A stretch of DNA of 32,176 nucleotides from NCBI GenBank assembly GCA_039818165.1, contig JBCBUL010000032.1:1-32176 (forward strand), in the 5' to 3' direction. The position numbers and the translations under genes are program-made. The notes under the pieces are model-generated. The model was not told the origin of the DNA, did not search any database, and saw only the letters and a program-made list of their open reading frames with translations. The DNA is from UBA5336 sp039818165. Its GTDB lineage: Bacteria > Pseudomonadota > Alphaproteobacteria > Caulobacterales > Hyphomonadaceae. Each line of letters begins with the position of its first letter. The first letter of the stretch is position 1. This document shows positions 8,619 through 16,487 of the stretch, in pieces.

Positions 8619-8634
8619 GGGCACGCCCAATGCA
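8619..8634 (+). promoter_or_regulatory. Candidate sigma-54 (-24/-12) promoter of flbT
   Basis: The sequence GGGCACGCCCAATGCA matches the sigma-54 consensus TGGCACG-N4-TTGCA at all but two positions. The invariant GG (8620-8621) and GC (8632-8633) are exactly 12 nt apart. Transcription would begin near 8645, leaving a leader of about 100 nt before flbT. Sigma-54 drives late flagellar genes in Caulobacter, which fits the downstream gene. No enhancer (FlbD/ftr-type) site was identified with certainty. Confidence 0.5.
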
Positions 8635-8649
8635 AGTCTCCGCTCACCT

Positions 8650-8705
8650 ATTGCCCCGGAGCATCTACAGTGCGCGAAACAAAGGGTTAATGAAATTGGG
8701 GCAAT
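8650..8705. repeat. Inverted repeat ATTGCCCC / GGGGCAAT in the flbT leader
   Basis: Two perfectly complementary 8-mers, ATTGCCCC (8650-8657) and GGGGCAAT (8698-8705), flank a 40-nt interior inside the predicted flbT leader. They could form the base of an RNA stem-loop or be paired protein-binding half sites. It is not a terminator: no T-run follows, and flbT starts 43 nt downstream. Confidence 0.4.
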
Positions 8706-8748
8706 TTGTTCTCGAATTGTAGCACTCGTCCCGGAGCCGATACGCCCG

Positions 8749-9144
8749 ATGCCTCTGAAACTGTCCCTCAAGCCCGGTGAGAGCTTTGTGGTTAACGGGG
8801 CCGTCGTGCGCAATGGTGACCGGCGGGGCGTGCTGCTGCTGGAAAACCGTGCCCGTGTCCTGCGCGAGAAAGACATCCTCCAACCGGAAGAGGTCGATAC
8901 CCCGGCCAAGGCAGCTTATTTCGCCGTGATGCAGATGTATCTGCTGGGGCAAAACTCCGGCCCGTTGCATGTCCAGGCGCAAGACGCGCTGGAAGCGCTC
9001 CTGAAAACCCTGCCAAAGGGCGCAGCACGGGACCCGGTGTTGGCTGTATCCGCGGCTCTGGCGGCGGGCAATCTCTATGGGGCGTTGTCGAAATGTCGAA
9101 AGCTGGTTCAGGCCGAGGCTGTACGGACGGGTGAGGCAGCGTGA
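8749..9144 (+). CDS. flbT: Flagellar biosynthesis regulator FlbT
   Basis: Protein of 131 aa whose N-terminal half (PLKLSLKPGE, NGAVVRNGDRRGV, ARVLREKDILQPEEV, TPAKAAYF, VMQMYL) matches the FlbT family closely. In Caulobacter, FlbT binds flagellin mRNA and destabilises it until the hook-basal body is complete; in Brucella and Rhizobium relatives it can act positively. ATG 8749 gives the canonical MPLKLSLKPGE start; upstream frame extensions are non-homologous. The C-terminal half is less conserved and slightly shorter than in Caulobacter (about 141 aa). It is preceded by a candidate sigma-54 promoter and followed by an overlapping small gene. No flaF, flagellin or other flagellar gene lies in this window. 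Confidence 0.88.
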   Translation: MPLKLSLKPGESFVVNGAVVRNGDRRGVLLLENRARVLREKDILQPEEVDTPAKAAYFAVMQMYLLGQNSGPLHVQAQDALEALLKTLPKGAARDPVLAVSAALAAGNLYGALSKCRKLVQAEAVRTGEAA

Positions 9145-9452
9145 TGGCAGACGGGTCGGAAGTGAACTGGTCATCGGGCAAGCTATCCGAATGTGTCTCT
9201 CTGCAAGAGGCTGTCACGCGCTTGCAGGCGGGCGCGCTGGAGCCTGGCGTAACGGTTGATCTCGGAGACGGCGCCCTCGCTGAATTCAAGGAAGCCGATG
9301 CGCCGGACAGTTTCCTGGCACGGCTGCTTGCCCATGCCCGGCTTGTTGGGGTCGCGCAGACCGCAGAACAAAGCGCTGTGCGTGGACCTGTTCCGCTGAT
9401 GGTGGACAGCCATGCAAAAGCGCTGCTGGACGCCATAAGAAACGCGCGCTAA
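9144..9452 (+). CDS. Uncharacterised 102-aa protein coupled to flbT
   Basis: No family was recognised. It is a soluble, slightly acidic protein without signal peptide, membrane segment or cysteine. The middle reads GVTVDLGDGALAEF and the C-terminus is helical (LMVDSHAKALLDAIRNAR). ATG 9144 shares its A with the flbT TGA stop and has GAGG about 10 nt upstream; a GTG at 9141 is the alternative. The overlap implies coupled translation with FlbT and hence a possible flagellar or flagellin-mRNA role, but this is inference from position only. It does not resemble FlaF, the usual FlbT neighbour. Confidence 0.72.
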   Translation: MADGSEVNWSSGKLSECVSLQEAVTRLQAGALEPGVTVDLGDGALAEFKEADAPDSFLARLLAHARLVGVAQTAEQSAVRGPVPLMVDSHAKALLDAIRNAR

Positions 9453-9462
9453 GGCGCGGCCA

Positions 9463-10122
9463 ATGTCTCCGGAACTGTTTTCTCTTTTTGCCGCGTCCTT
9501 TGTGACGTTCTTCGTCCTCATCGATGCGGTGGGGGTGGCGCCCGTGTTTGCGACGCTGACGGCGCAGGGCAACGCGGCCTATCGCCGATCCATGGCGATC
9601 AAGGCGACAATCGTTGCGTCCATCATCATATTCTTCTTCGCTTTTGGCGGCGCCTGGTTGCTTGGCGCGATGCACATTTCCATTGCCGCTTTCAAGGCCG
9701 CCGGCGGCGTACTGTTGCTTCTCATCGCCCTTGATATGGTGTTCGAGAAGCGCACCGAGCGCCGGGAGAACCGCGCCGAGGATGTCCTTTCTGACCAGGA
9801 CCATGACACGCCGCCAGACGACATATCGGTTTTTCCCGTAGGCATTCCTATGATCGCAGGGCCAGGCACGATCGCGACGGCCATGTTCTATATGGCCGAG
9901 ACCTCGAACTGGTTCGAGAAAGGGGCCATTCTCGCCGCGCTCGGGCTCAACTTGTTGCTGGTTCTGGTGATTTTCCTGGCCGCCGGACCCATTGTGCGCG
10001 CCATGGGGCCGAGCATTGCCGGCGCTCTGACGCGGATTCTCGGTGTAATCTTGTCGGCCCTTTCGGTGCAGCTCTTTTTCGACGGCATCGGCGAAGCCTT
10101 CGGACTGCAGGTGCTCGGCTAA
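9463..10122 (+). CDS. MarC family integral membrane protein
   Basis: Inner-membrane protein of 219 aa in the MarC/UPF0056 family, of unknown function despite the historical multiple-antibiotic-resistance name. Six hydrophobic segments are visible. The first carries FFVLIDAVGVAPVFATLT, corresponding to the family's DPxGxxPxF motif, and the fourth begins PVGIPMIAGPGTIAT, which is highly characteristic. A charged cytoplasmic loop (KRTERRENRAEDVLSDQDHD) separates the two halves, as is usual. It begins 10 nt after the preceding gene and so may be read from the flbT transcript. It ends 7 nt from a convergent gene. Confidence 0.9.
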   Translation: MSPELFSLFAASFVTFFVLIDAVGVAPVFATLTAQGNAAYRRSMAIKATIVASIIIFFFAFGGAWLLGAMHISIAAFKAAGGVLLLLIALDMVFEKRTERRENRAEDVLSDQDHDTPPDDISVFPVGIPMIAGPGTIATAMFYMAETSNWFEKGAILAALGLNLLLVLVIFLAAGPIVRAMGPSIAGALTRILGVILSALSVQLFFDGIGEAFGLQVLG

Positions 10123-10129
10123 ATTCGGC

Positions 10130-11401
10130 CTATTCGTAGTATTCCAGCGGCTGGACAGGCGAGCGCACGTAGCGCTGGAAACTCAGCATCACCATCCAGA
10201 ACAGCGCCATGGCCGCCGCTGCGAGCCCCATGATCTCGAGTACGTCTTCGCGGGTCAGTTCAATGCCAGTGCGTGCCGCGTAGAGCACGTTGCGACCGAT
10301 CACGGCTTCCAGGGCGACGGCCCTGTCTCCGCCGGATTCGGCAACCAGTCTTGCCCGCCGCAGGTCAGTTTCGCTCGAGACATGCTCCAGCATGGCGAGC
10401 GTCGCCACCGGGCTGGTGGCGTCAACGATTTCATTGATCTGGCCCGCCTGGGCATAGATGGCGGGCAGGGCGTCCTGGCGCGCAGTTGCGAGAAAAGCCT
10501 CTTCCAGGGCGGCGGCTTGCTCGGCCATGGTCGAACCGGGCGACAGTGCCTCTGCCATCGCTGTGCGCAGGTCTTCATCCGGCAGCGCCGCGTCCAGATC
10601 CTCTGAGAGGTCCTCGCGAAAGTCCCGGTGCAAGCGTGCGGCACGGTCCGCCGCCTTCAGCAGCGAGGTCGCTTCGCGCAGGTCAATTGTTCCGGGTGGG
10701 TCTAACCGGTCCGTGAGCAGACCGAGCCCCGTGACACGGAGGGAAAAGGATTGTGTTGTTTCGCCAGCAAGCCAGTCCTGCCCATTGCGGACAAGGTCCT
10801 CGAAGTTTCCGAGAACGGAGAAGCCCGCGTCCGAGGGCGCTGAGAACTGGACAGGTTCAGGCGTTTCGGGAGCATCCGACGCGTCGGATGTCGCGGGCTC
10901 TGCAATGGCACTGTCGACAGCAGGGACCGCCATGTCCATCCCCACGGGGCGGTTGGCTGTTTCATAGCGCACGCGGACGTCGTTTGGCAGAAAGAGTAGC
11001 GCCGCACCGACCAGTTGCTCGTCCTGTGTGCCAAAGGGCACTGCTTGCGGCGCCGCCTGCTGCACAGCTTCGCGGTCCCGCTCGTCCAGCATTTCAGGTG
11101 CAGCGAGGAGGAAGCCCCGTGCGGCGGGCATGTTCCGCTCGCGCAATTGAAGATCGACCAGGCTTGCCCAATAGGCCCGCTTTTGATCCCCATCGGATGC
11201 AAGCTCTACAAACTGGGCCTTGATCTCGGCGCGAGTGGCCTCAAGCGCAGCGGGACGCGGCGTTTGAGGGAAATCGCGCGCAGCAAACACACCCGAAACA
11301 ACATTTGCAGCCAGCACGGGCAGCAATAGCAACATCGCGTTGAAAATGGCGGCTTGTGTCCAGCCGGAGGACAAGCGCTTCTGCTGTCTGCCAAATTTCA
11401 T
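10130..11401 (-). CDS. Membrane-anchored protein of unknown function
   Basis: Protein of 423 aa with an N-terminal transmembrane segment (about residues 18-41, AIFNAMLLLLPVLAANVVSG) and a second near the C-terminus (IMGLAAAAMALFWMVMLSF). The large alanine-rich, mostly helical region between them is probably periplasmic. It contains an acidic linker rich in Ala, Pro, Ser and Asp. No catalytic motif or known family was recognised. ATG 11401 is chosen because the signal-anchor then begins normally after MKFGRQQKRL; the upstream frame is short and arginine-rich. It is divergent from dksA and convergent with marC. The coding call is firm from length, composition and topology; the function is unknown. 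Confidence 0.75.
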   Translation of the reverse strand: MKFGRQQKRLSSGWTQAAIFNAMLLLLPVLAANVVSGVFAARDFPQTPRPAALEATRAEIKAQFVELASDGDQKRAYWASLVDLQLRERNMPAARGFLLAAPEMLDERDREAVQQAAPQAVPFGTQDEQLVGAALLFLPNDVRVRYETANRPVGMDMAVPAVDSAIAEPATSDASDAPETPEPVQFSAPSDAGFSVLGNFEDLVRNGQDWLAGETTQSFSLRVTGLGLLTDRLDPPGTIDLREATSLLKAADRAARLHRDFREDLSEDLDAALPDEDLRTAMAEALSPGSTMAEQAAALEEAFLATARQDALPAIYAQAGQINEIVDATSPVATLAMLEHVSSETDLRRARLVAESGGDRAVALEAVIGRNVLYAARTGIELTREDVLEIMGLAAAAMALFWMVMLSFQRYVRSPVQPLEYYE

Positions 11402-11613
11402 GCTTGGGCCACGAGGGTTGTCGTTTTGGGGATATGATTGGCTATACGCACGCCGTCGGCGCAAGAATCAAGGTCTCAGTTCAGCAGGGCAGCATTGTGA
11501 CGGTTTTGGAATGACTAGCGACGGCCCCAGAAGCACTTCGGGTTCGTTCGGCGCGGAACTTGCTCGTCACCCGAGTGTGAGTACGCGCCGGGATTGCGTC
11601 ACAATATTGCCAA

Positions 11614-11642
11614 TTGCGCGTGACAACGGGCCTGAGTATATG
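11614..11642 (+). promoter_or_regulatory. Candidate promoter of dksA
   Basis: TTGCGC (11614-11619) and TATATG (11637-11642) are separated by exactly 17 nt. They would start transcription about 20 nt before the dksA ATG, leaving room for the GGAG ribosome site. Motif match only; the -35 is weak. Confidence 0.33.
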
Positions 11643-11667
11643 GGCGCCAGAAAGTGGAGTGAGATCC

Positions 11668-12084
11668 ATGGGTAAACCAGATCTGGACAACTACGTGCCC
11701 AATGAAGGCGAAGACTTCATGAATGACCGCCAGCAGGCGTATTTCAGGGCAAAACTCGAGGCGTGGAAGGACGATATCCTGAACGGCTCGAAGGAAACCA
11801 TTTCGAATCTTCGAGAAGAATCGGCGAACCATCCAGACCTCGTGGATCGCGCCTCTGCCGAGAGTGACAAAGCTCTGGAACTGCGCACCCGCGACCGTCA
11901 GCGCAAGCTGATCTCGAAGATTGATGCCGCGATCCGTCGTCTCGATGAGGGGACATATGGATATTGCGAGCACACCGGTGAGCCTATCGCGTTGAAGCGC
12001 CTAGAAGCCCGCCCGACGGCCACTCTGAGCCTCGAAGCCCAGGAACGCCACGAGCGCCGCGAACGGACGATCCGAAACGACTAA
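11668..12084 (+). CDS. dksA: RNA polymerase-binding transcription factor DksA
   Basis: Protein of 138 aa in the DksA/TraR family, which inserts a coiled coil into the RNA polymerase secondary channel and, with ppGpp, reprograms transcription. The coiled-coil arms span about residues 20-85. The C-terminus GTYGYCEHTGEPIALKRLEARPTATLSLEAQERHERR is the DksA signature. Only one cysteine of the canonical four-Cys zinc finger remains, as in other alphaproteobacterial DksA proteins, so zinc binding is unlikely. ATG 11668 has GGAGTGAG in front. The gene stands alone between a divergent and a convergent gene. Confidence 0.92.
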   Translation: MGKPDLDNYVPNEGEDFMNDRQQAYFRAKLEAWKDDILNGSKETISNLREESANHPDLVDRASAESDKALELRTRDRQRKLISKIDAAIRRLDEGTYGYCEHTGEPIALKRLEARPTATLSLEAQERHERRERTIRND

Positions 12085-12093
12085 GTCAGACAA

Positions 12094-13773
12094 TCAGGAC
12101 GATGCTGGGCACGGACCGCTTTGTGGCGGGACCTTGAACAACGTGTATGGTCCGGACTTGAAGTCGGGTGTTGTCTCCGGCGTGTAGGGATTGCCCTTAC
12201 CGTAGACGACATAATCAAGCCGGAACGGTTGGGCCGCGCAGCGCAACTCTTCCAGGTCCTTTGTGACCATGGCCCGCGCCGTATCGTGGCGCGCCCTGAA
12301 CTCAATTGACGCATGCCGCCGAAGTGGAAAGGTCTTGTCGTAGAAGACGGGACGCTCTGCATAGACCCGAATGATCGATGTCAGCACATTGGGTTCGAAA
12401 TGGCCGCTATCGGCCGTGCGGGTCGGCTTGAGGTCCATGAAGGCGACAACGTCCGCTTCGTCCGTATTGTCCTGAAGCCAGGAGACGAGTTCCTTTTGCG
12501 CTGGCAGCGGAGCGCCCTTCGCGATGTTATAAGACGCGATGGGGACCGAGAACACGAGCGCGCCAAGCACCCAAAAGCCCGAATGGCCCAAACGCGTTGC
12601 GCCATTCGCAGTTCTGGCAACTTCGCCCTTTTCGCCCTCGTTTTGGAATTGAGCGAACACCGCCATGGCGAAACCGAGGAACAGGAAGAGACACAGCAGG
12701 TTCACCGCCCGCGATGGGCCGAGGTTCACGAAGAGCGAGATCGCCATCAGGTTTGTGGTGACATATTGGGTCACCAGCGCGCCAACTGCGAGGCTGATGA
12801 CCAGGGCAAGCATTGTGACAAGCCGCCAGGCCTTTGCGCGAACAGCAAGCGCCATGGCAGCGGTGAACACAACGCCCACCAGAGGCAATCCGCGCATATG
12901 GTTCATGGCGTAGGACATGTCGAAGTGCCAGGGATGGCGCCAGGTCGCATAAATGTCCCTGTAGGCCTCGGCAGACAGCGTCGAGCCCGTTTCGCCGTAC
13001 ATCACCTGCAGGAACAGAGCTGGCGCCAAGGCGAACGGAAGTAATATAGCGCTTTCGCGTAGCGCATTCAGGGGCTTGTCGCGCAGGCCGATGAGAAACA
13101 CTGAAATCCAGGCCCAGCCGCTCAAGCCCATAACCGGGTGGATGAAGCCGGCCATCATCATCAGAACGCCCGTGACCAAGACAGATCCGCGCCAGGGCGG
13201 CGACACAATCACGAGGATTGCTCCCAGCAGAATACTGGCTGCAAAGGCCATGGGCGACAGGGCGTCATTGGCAAACACCATGTCCCAGCCCGCAATCATG
13301 TAAGCGCCGTCGTACCAGTAGATCAGCGTTGGTGCGATCGCGGCAACGCCGGCCACAGTGGGAAGAAGCTGGCGCGCACGGGGTGTGGTCAGCATGCTTT
13401 CGGCCAGACGCAAGACGATAAAGAACAGCAGCAGCGGGCGGACCAGCGCCATTGCGGCCTTCATCGTGTAGAACGCCGTCTCCCAATCCATGCCCAGAGC
13501 GACAAGGCAATTGATGACAAACGCAAAACCAATGCGGGGGCTGTTTTCAACCGAGTTCGTGAAGAAGTCATGGGGGTTGAAGCCAGGATCCAGCCCGCGA
13601 AGCACGTAGGGCATCTCCTGATTGGTCGTCCACTCCATTGTGTGGGCGGTGACGAAGTAGAGGAGGTGCACCAACGCCATGATGAAGACGATGGAGCAGA
13701 GGATCACAACCTTGAACTGCGTTAGTTCTCTATCGCGAGCGGGTGGCGCATCGCTGTAGACTGTCTCGGCCAT
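12094..13773 (-). CDS. Polytopic inner-membrane protein with C-terminal soluble domain
   Basis: Protein of 559 aa with about ten transmembrane helices in the first 420 residues and a soluble C-terminal domain of about 130 residues. The architecture resembles GT-C-type glycosyltransferases and related uncharacterised membrane proteins. Conspicuous loop motifs are EMPYVLRGLDPGFNPHDFF after the first helix and WHFDMSYAMNHMRGLP in the middle. The C-terminal domain starts SWLQDNTDEADVVAFMDLKP, a pattern also seen in the periplasmic domains of GT-C-like proteins. No catalytic assignment is possible. ATG 13773 is preferred for a conventional N-terminus; an in-frame ATG at 13821 would add 16 residues. 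It follows the thioesterase pair on the same strand. Confidence 0.7.
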   Translation of the reverse strand: MAETVYSDAPPARDRELTQFKVVILCSIVFIMALVHLLYFVTAHTMEWTTNQEMPYVLRGLDPGFNPHDFFTNSVENSPRIGFAFVINCLVALGMDWETAFYTMKAAMALVRPLLLFFIVLRLAESMLTTPRARQLLPTVAGVAAIAPTLIYWYDGAYMIAGWDMVFANDALSPMAFAASILLGAILVIVSPPWRGSVLVTGVLMMMAGFIHPVMGLSGWAWISVFLIGLRDKPLNALRESAILLPFALAPALFLQVMYGETGSTLSAEAYRDIYATWRHPWHFDMSYAMNHMRGLPLVGVVFTAAMALAVRAKAWRLVTMLALVISLAVGALVTQYVTTNLMAISLFVNLGPSRAVNLLCLFLFLGFAMAVFAQFQNEGEKGEVARTANGATRLGHSGFWVLGALVFSVPIASYNIAKGAPLPAQKELVSWLQDNTDEADVVAFMDLKPTRTADSGHFEPNVLTSIIRVYAERPVFYDKTFPLRRHASIEFRARHDTARAMVTKDLEELRCAAQPFRLDYVVYGKGNPYTPETTPDFKSGPYTLFKVPPQSGPCPASS

Positions 13774-13838
13774 CTTCTGTTGCCCCTGCTTCCGTAAACC
13801 TTGGGCAACAAACACATTCATCCCAAATTCTTGGTTAA

Positions 13839-14267
13839 TCAGCGGCTGTTTTTTTCCGCATTGGACGCCACCAGGAATTGGGCTCTCAACGCCGCCACCG
13901 GCCTCGCTGTATCGGTCTGCCAGGCTTCCGCGTGGACAGATGTCATGCGCGATCCCTGTTTGCGCAGGACGGCACGGGCAAACATGTCTTCAGCGCGGCC
14001 CGTTCTGAGATAATCGATGGTCAGGTCGATCGGCTTTGGAAGGTTTTCGATATCGCTCGACAGGTAGACCTGGGCCATGGCCGTAATTTCGAGAAAAGCG
14101 GCAATGGCGCCGCCATGAAGGGCTGGCAGGGCCGTGTTTCCAATCAGATGATCGGCAAAGGGCAATGTCGCCGTCATTTCGTTTCCATGGACTTCGCAGC
14201 GCATGTTCAGCGTCCTGGCGAACGGAATCCGTGCCAGCAGGTCCTGAACGGCCTCGGCCCGACTCAT
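13839..14267 (-). CDS. PaaI-type hotdog thioesterase
   Basis: Protein of 142 aa with the hotdog thioesterase fold: the core motif ALHGGAIAAFLEITAMAQVY (about residues 48-67) sits on the central helix, and DLTIDYLRTG is the conserved strand typical of acyl-CoA thioesterases of the PaaI/YbgC group. It probably hydrolyses an acyl- or aryl-CoA thioester in the cytoplasm. The ATG overlaps the stop of the other thioesterase by 4 nt (ATGA), so the two are coupled and may form a heteromeric hotdog pair. Family call solid; substrate unknown. Confidence 0.88.
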   Translation of the reverse strand: MSRAEAVQDLLARIPFARTLNMRCEVHGNEMTATLPFADHLIGNTALPALHGGAIAAFLEITAMAQVYLSSDIENLPKPIDLTIDYLRTGRAEDMFARAVLRKQGSRMTSVHAEAWQTDTARPVAALRAQFLVASNAEKNSR

Positions 14268-14770
14268 GGTTTAAGCCCTTCCGCTTCGACAGCCCGCTGA
14301 ATGCCCCCACCGGCCCAGCGGCTCGGATCATTCAGCGCGAAAGTGGCTGTGGCCGTCGCGATAATCCGGTCCTGGGCTTCCCCGTGAAACGCGGTTGCGC
14401 GGCAAAAGGCGATGGAGCGTGTGATGTGGTAGCACTCCGCTTCGGCCAATACCTCTTCGCCTTTTGTGGCCGGGCGCATGTAGTCGATTCGCAGGTCCAG
14501 CGTGGCCATGGATTTGAATTTAGTCAGCGCGGCGCCAACGGCCACGCCGCAGAGATTGTCCAGAAGGGCCGTGAGCACGCCGCCGGCAATGACGCCGGTT
14601 TCCGGATCGCCGACGAGATCTTCCCGCCACGCGACCTTTCCCATGGCTTTAGCTTTGTCGATGGAGACCATTTCGAAGCCGAGTGTGCGGGCCCAGGGCA
14701 CCGCGGTCATGATCGTATGCGCATGTTTGCGCATGAGCGTATGGGCTTCCAGCTTCGGGGAGTCGGTCAT
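14264..14770 (-). CDS. PaaI-type hotdog thioesterase (upstream partner)
   Basis: Second hotdog thioesterase, 168 aa from ATG 14770. The core helix reads VIAGGVLTALLDNLCGVAVG and the strand LDLRIDYMRP, again the PaaI pattern. It has a longer N-terminal helix (LEAHTLMRKHAHTIMTAVPWARTLGFEM) than its partner. The start is uncertain: further in-frame ATGs at 14791 and 14818 exist, but they run into the divergent promoter region of the monooxygenase gene. The 4-nt overlap with the following thioesterase suggests joint production. It is divergent from a flavin monooxygenase, which hints at a shared catabolic theme without proving it. Confidence 0.87.
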   Translation of the reverse strand: MTDSPKLEAHTLMRKHAHTIMTAVPWARTLGFEMVSIDKAKAMGKVAWREDLVGDPETGVIAGGVLTALLDNLCGVAVGAALTKFKSMATLDLRIDYMRPATKGEEVLAEAECYHITRSIAFCRATAFHGEAQDRIIATATATFALNDPSRWAGGGIQRAVEAEGLKP

Positions 14771-14790
14771 GGGCAGGTCTGGGTCTCGCA

Positions 14791-14818
14791 TTGACGCTTG
14801 GGATCGCGTCGATAGCAT
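14791..14818 (+). promoter_or_regulatory. Candidate promoter of the flavin monooxygenase operon
   Basis: TTGACG (14791-14796) and TAGCAT (14813-14818) are 16 nt apart. The start would be near 14825, about 40 nt before the monooxygenase ATG. The element overlaps a loose 5-bp inverted repeat GACGC-N8-GCGTC. Based on motif match only. Confidence 0.35.
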
Positions 14819-14865
14819 CCCACCAAAGACGCAAAATGCGCAAGCGATAGTCTGGGAGGACAACA

Positions 14866-16200
14866 ATGCCGGAAGCATCCGAGATGGGTGGCAAAGTATG
14901 CATTGTCGGAGCCGGGTGTTCTGGCTTCACGATGGCCAAGCGCCTGAAGGACTATGGAATTGCCTATGATTGCTTTGAAATGTCCGACGACATTGGCGGC
15001 AACTGGTACTTCAACAATCCCAATGGAGCCTCATCCTGCTACCAGTCCCTGCATATCGATACATCCAAATGGCGCCTGGCATTCGAGGATTTTCCAGTGC
15101 CCGAAGACTGGCCGGATTTTCCCCATCACAGCCAGTTGCTCCAGTACTTCCATGATTATGTGGATCATTTCGGCCTGCGCGAGACGATCACCTTCAATAC
15201 CAAGGTTGAGTTGGCGCGGCGCGTGGAGGATGAGCGCTGGGAGGTGACGCTTTCGAATGGTGAGACCCGTGTCTACCGTGCCCTGATTGTAGCAAATGGC
15301 CATCATTGGGACCCGCGCGTCCCCGACGACTATCCCGGCACATTCGACGGCTACCAGATCCATTCCCATGTTTACCGGGACCCGTTCGAGCCTTTTGACT
15401 TTCGCGGCAAGAATGTCCTCGTGGTTGGGGCAGGGAACTCGGCGATGGATATCGCCTCGGAGCTCAGCCAGCGGCCCATTGCCAAACGGCTGATGGTGTC
15501 CATGCGCCGGGGCGTTTGGGTGCTGCCGAAATACATCGATGGTCAACCCGCCGATAAGGCCGTTTTGCCCGGCTGGATGCCACAAAAGATTGGCCGGGCT
15601 CTGGCGCGCCAGAAGATTAAGAAGACGATTGGTCAAATGGAGGACTACGGTCTGCCCAAGCCAGACCATGAGCCGCTGGATGCACACCCTTCTGTATCCG
15701 GTGAATTCCTCACGCGTGTGGGATGTGGTGACATCGCGCCAAAGGGAGCGATGGTGCGGCTGGAATCCGATGGTGTCGTGTTCAAAGACGGTTCGCGCGA
15801 AGCCGTCGACGCCATTATCTGGGCAACTGGCTATAAAGTCAGCTTCCCGTTCTTTGATGACCCCGACCTCATGCCAACTGAGAATCAGTTCCCGCTGTTC
15901 AAGCGAATAGTGAAGCCTGGATACAACACCCTGTACTTTTTAGGCTTGGCGCAGCCCCTTCCTACGCTTGTGAATTTCGCGGAGCAGCAATCCAAGCTCG
16001 TCGCAGGACACCTGGCCGGAATCTATGATTTTCCTGAAGTTTCACGAATGCAGGAGGTGATCGACGCCGATGAAGCGTTCCATAAATCACATTTCTATGA
16101 TGCGCCGCGACACACGATGCAGGTTGATTTTAACCAATACGTGACAGACTTAATGAACGAAGTTCAACGGGGGACGAAGAAAGGAATGGTAAGGTCTTGA
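14866..16200 (+). CDS. Flavin-containing monooxygenase (FMO-like)
   Basis: FAD- and NADPH-dependent monooxygenase of 444 aa, likely oxygenating a soft nucleophile or a ketone. The FAD Rossmann motif VGAGCSG lies at residues 14-20 and the second nucleotide-binding motif VVGAGNSAMDIASEL follows mid-protein (about 186-200). Between them is the FMO fingerprint region FDGYQIHSHVYRD, corresponding to FxGxxxHSxxY. The C-terminal WATGY is the third conserved signature. GGGAGG lies 6 nt before the ATG. The stop overlaps the TTG start of the next small gene. The FMO class is well supported; whether it is an amine, sulfide or Baeyer-Villiger enzyme is open. Confidence 0.9.
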   Translation: MPEASEMGGKVCIVGAGCSGFTMAKRLKDYGIAYDCFEMSDDIGGNWYFNNPNGASSCYQSLHIDTSKWRLAFEDFPVPEDWPDFPHHSQLLQYFHDYVDHFGLRETITFNTKVELARRVEDERWEVTLSNGETRVYRALIVANGHHWDPRVPDDYPGTFDGYQIHSHVYRDPFEPFDFRGKNVLVVGAGNSAMDIASELSQRPIAKRLMVSMRRGVWVLPKYIDGQPADKAVLPGWMPQKIGRALARQKIKKTIGQMEDYGLPKPDHEPLDAHPSVSGEFLTRVGCGDIAPKGAMVRLESDGVVFKDGSREAVDAIIWATGYKVSFPFFDDPDLMPTENQFPLFKRIVKPGYNTLYFLGLAQPLPTLVNFAEQQSKLVAGHLAGIYDFPEVSRMQEVIDADEAFHKSHFYDAPRHTMQVDFNQYVTDLMNEVQRGTKKGMVRS

Positions 16201-16487
16201 CTGAAGCCCCTGAATTGATGGTTCGCACTCTCAAATTGTTGCGCGGCAATGTACTTCGCTCTGCTGAATTTGTTCAGGAGGCAGGTTGGCAGGACCTTGA
16301 AGAAGCCGTTGCCGACATTGATGTCACCCTCGCCGCACTTGAGCTTGGTCGGCCGGAGGGCTGGAGCCGTGCTTGCGTACTGCTCGGCAATGAAGGGCCA
16401 GTTCAGCTTCTATCGTCGCTCAACGGATGGGAGACGGACTTCATGCAAGCTGTGAGCGAGATCGAACCGGCGGTCGCCGCCCAGTGA
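16197..16487 (+). CDS. Uncharacterised 96-aa protein between FMO and M23 peptidase
   Basis: No family was recognised. It is a soluble, acidic, mostly helical protein with no signal or membrane segment; the middle reads DLEEAVADIDVTLAALELG. The start is probably TTG 16197, sharing bases with the FMO TGA stop (TTGA) and with AAGGA 11 nt upstream. ATG 16218 is the alternative and has no clear ribosome site. Its own stop overlaps the GTG of the next gene (GTGA). The continuous open frame and overlaps at both ends support a real gene, but no function can be suggested. Confidence 0.62.
   Translation: MTEAPELMVRTLKLLRGNVLRSAEFVQEAGWQDLEEAVADIDVTLAALELGRPEGWSRACVLLGNEGPVQLLSSLNGWETDFMQAVSEIEPAVAAQ

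Noticed and set aside
9144..9452. Identification of the small flbT partner as FlaF
   Set aside because: Sequence lacks the FlaF pattern; only its position is suggestive.
12313..13725. Long plus-strand open frames opposite the polytopic membrane protein
   Set aside because: Products are His/Arg/Gln-rich mirrors of hydrophobic codons with no recognisable domain; the minus frame gives coherent transmembrane helices.
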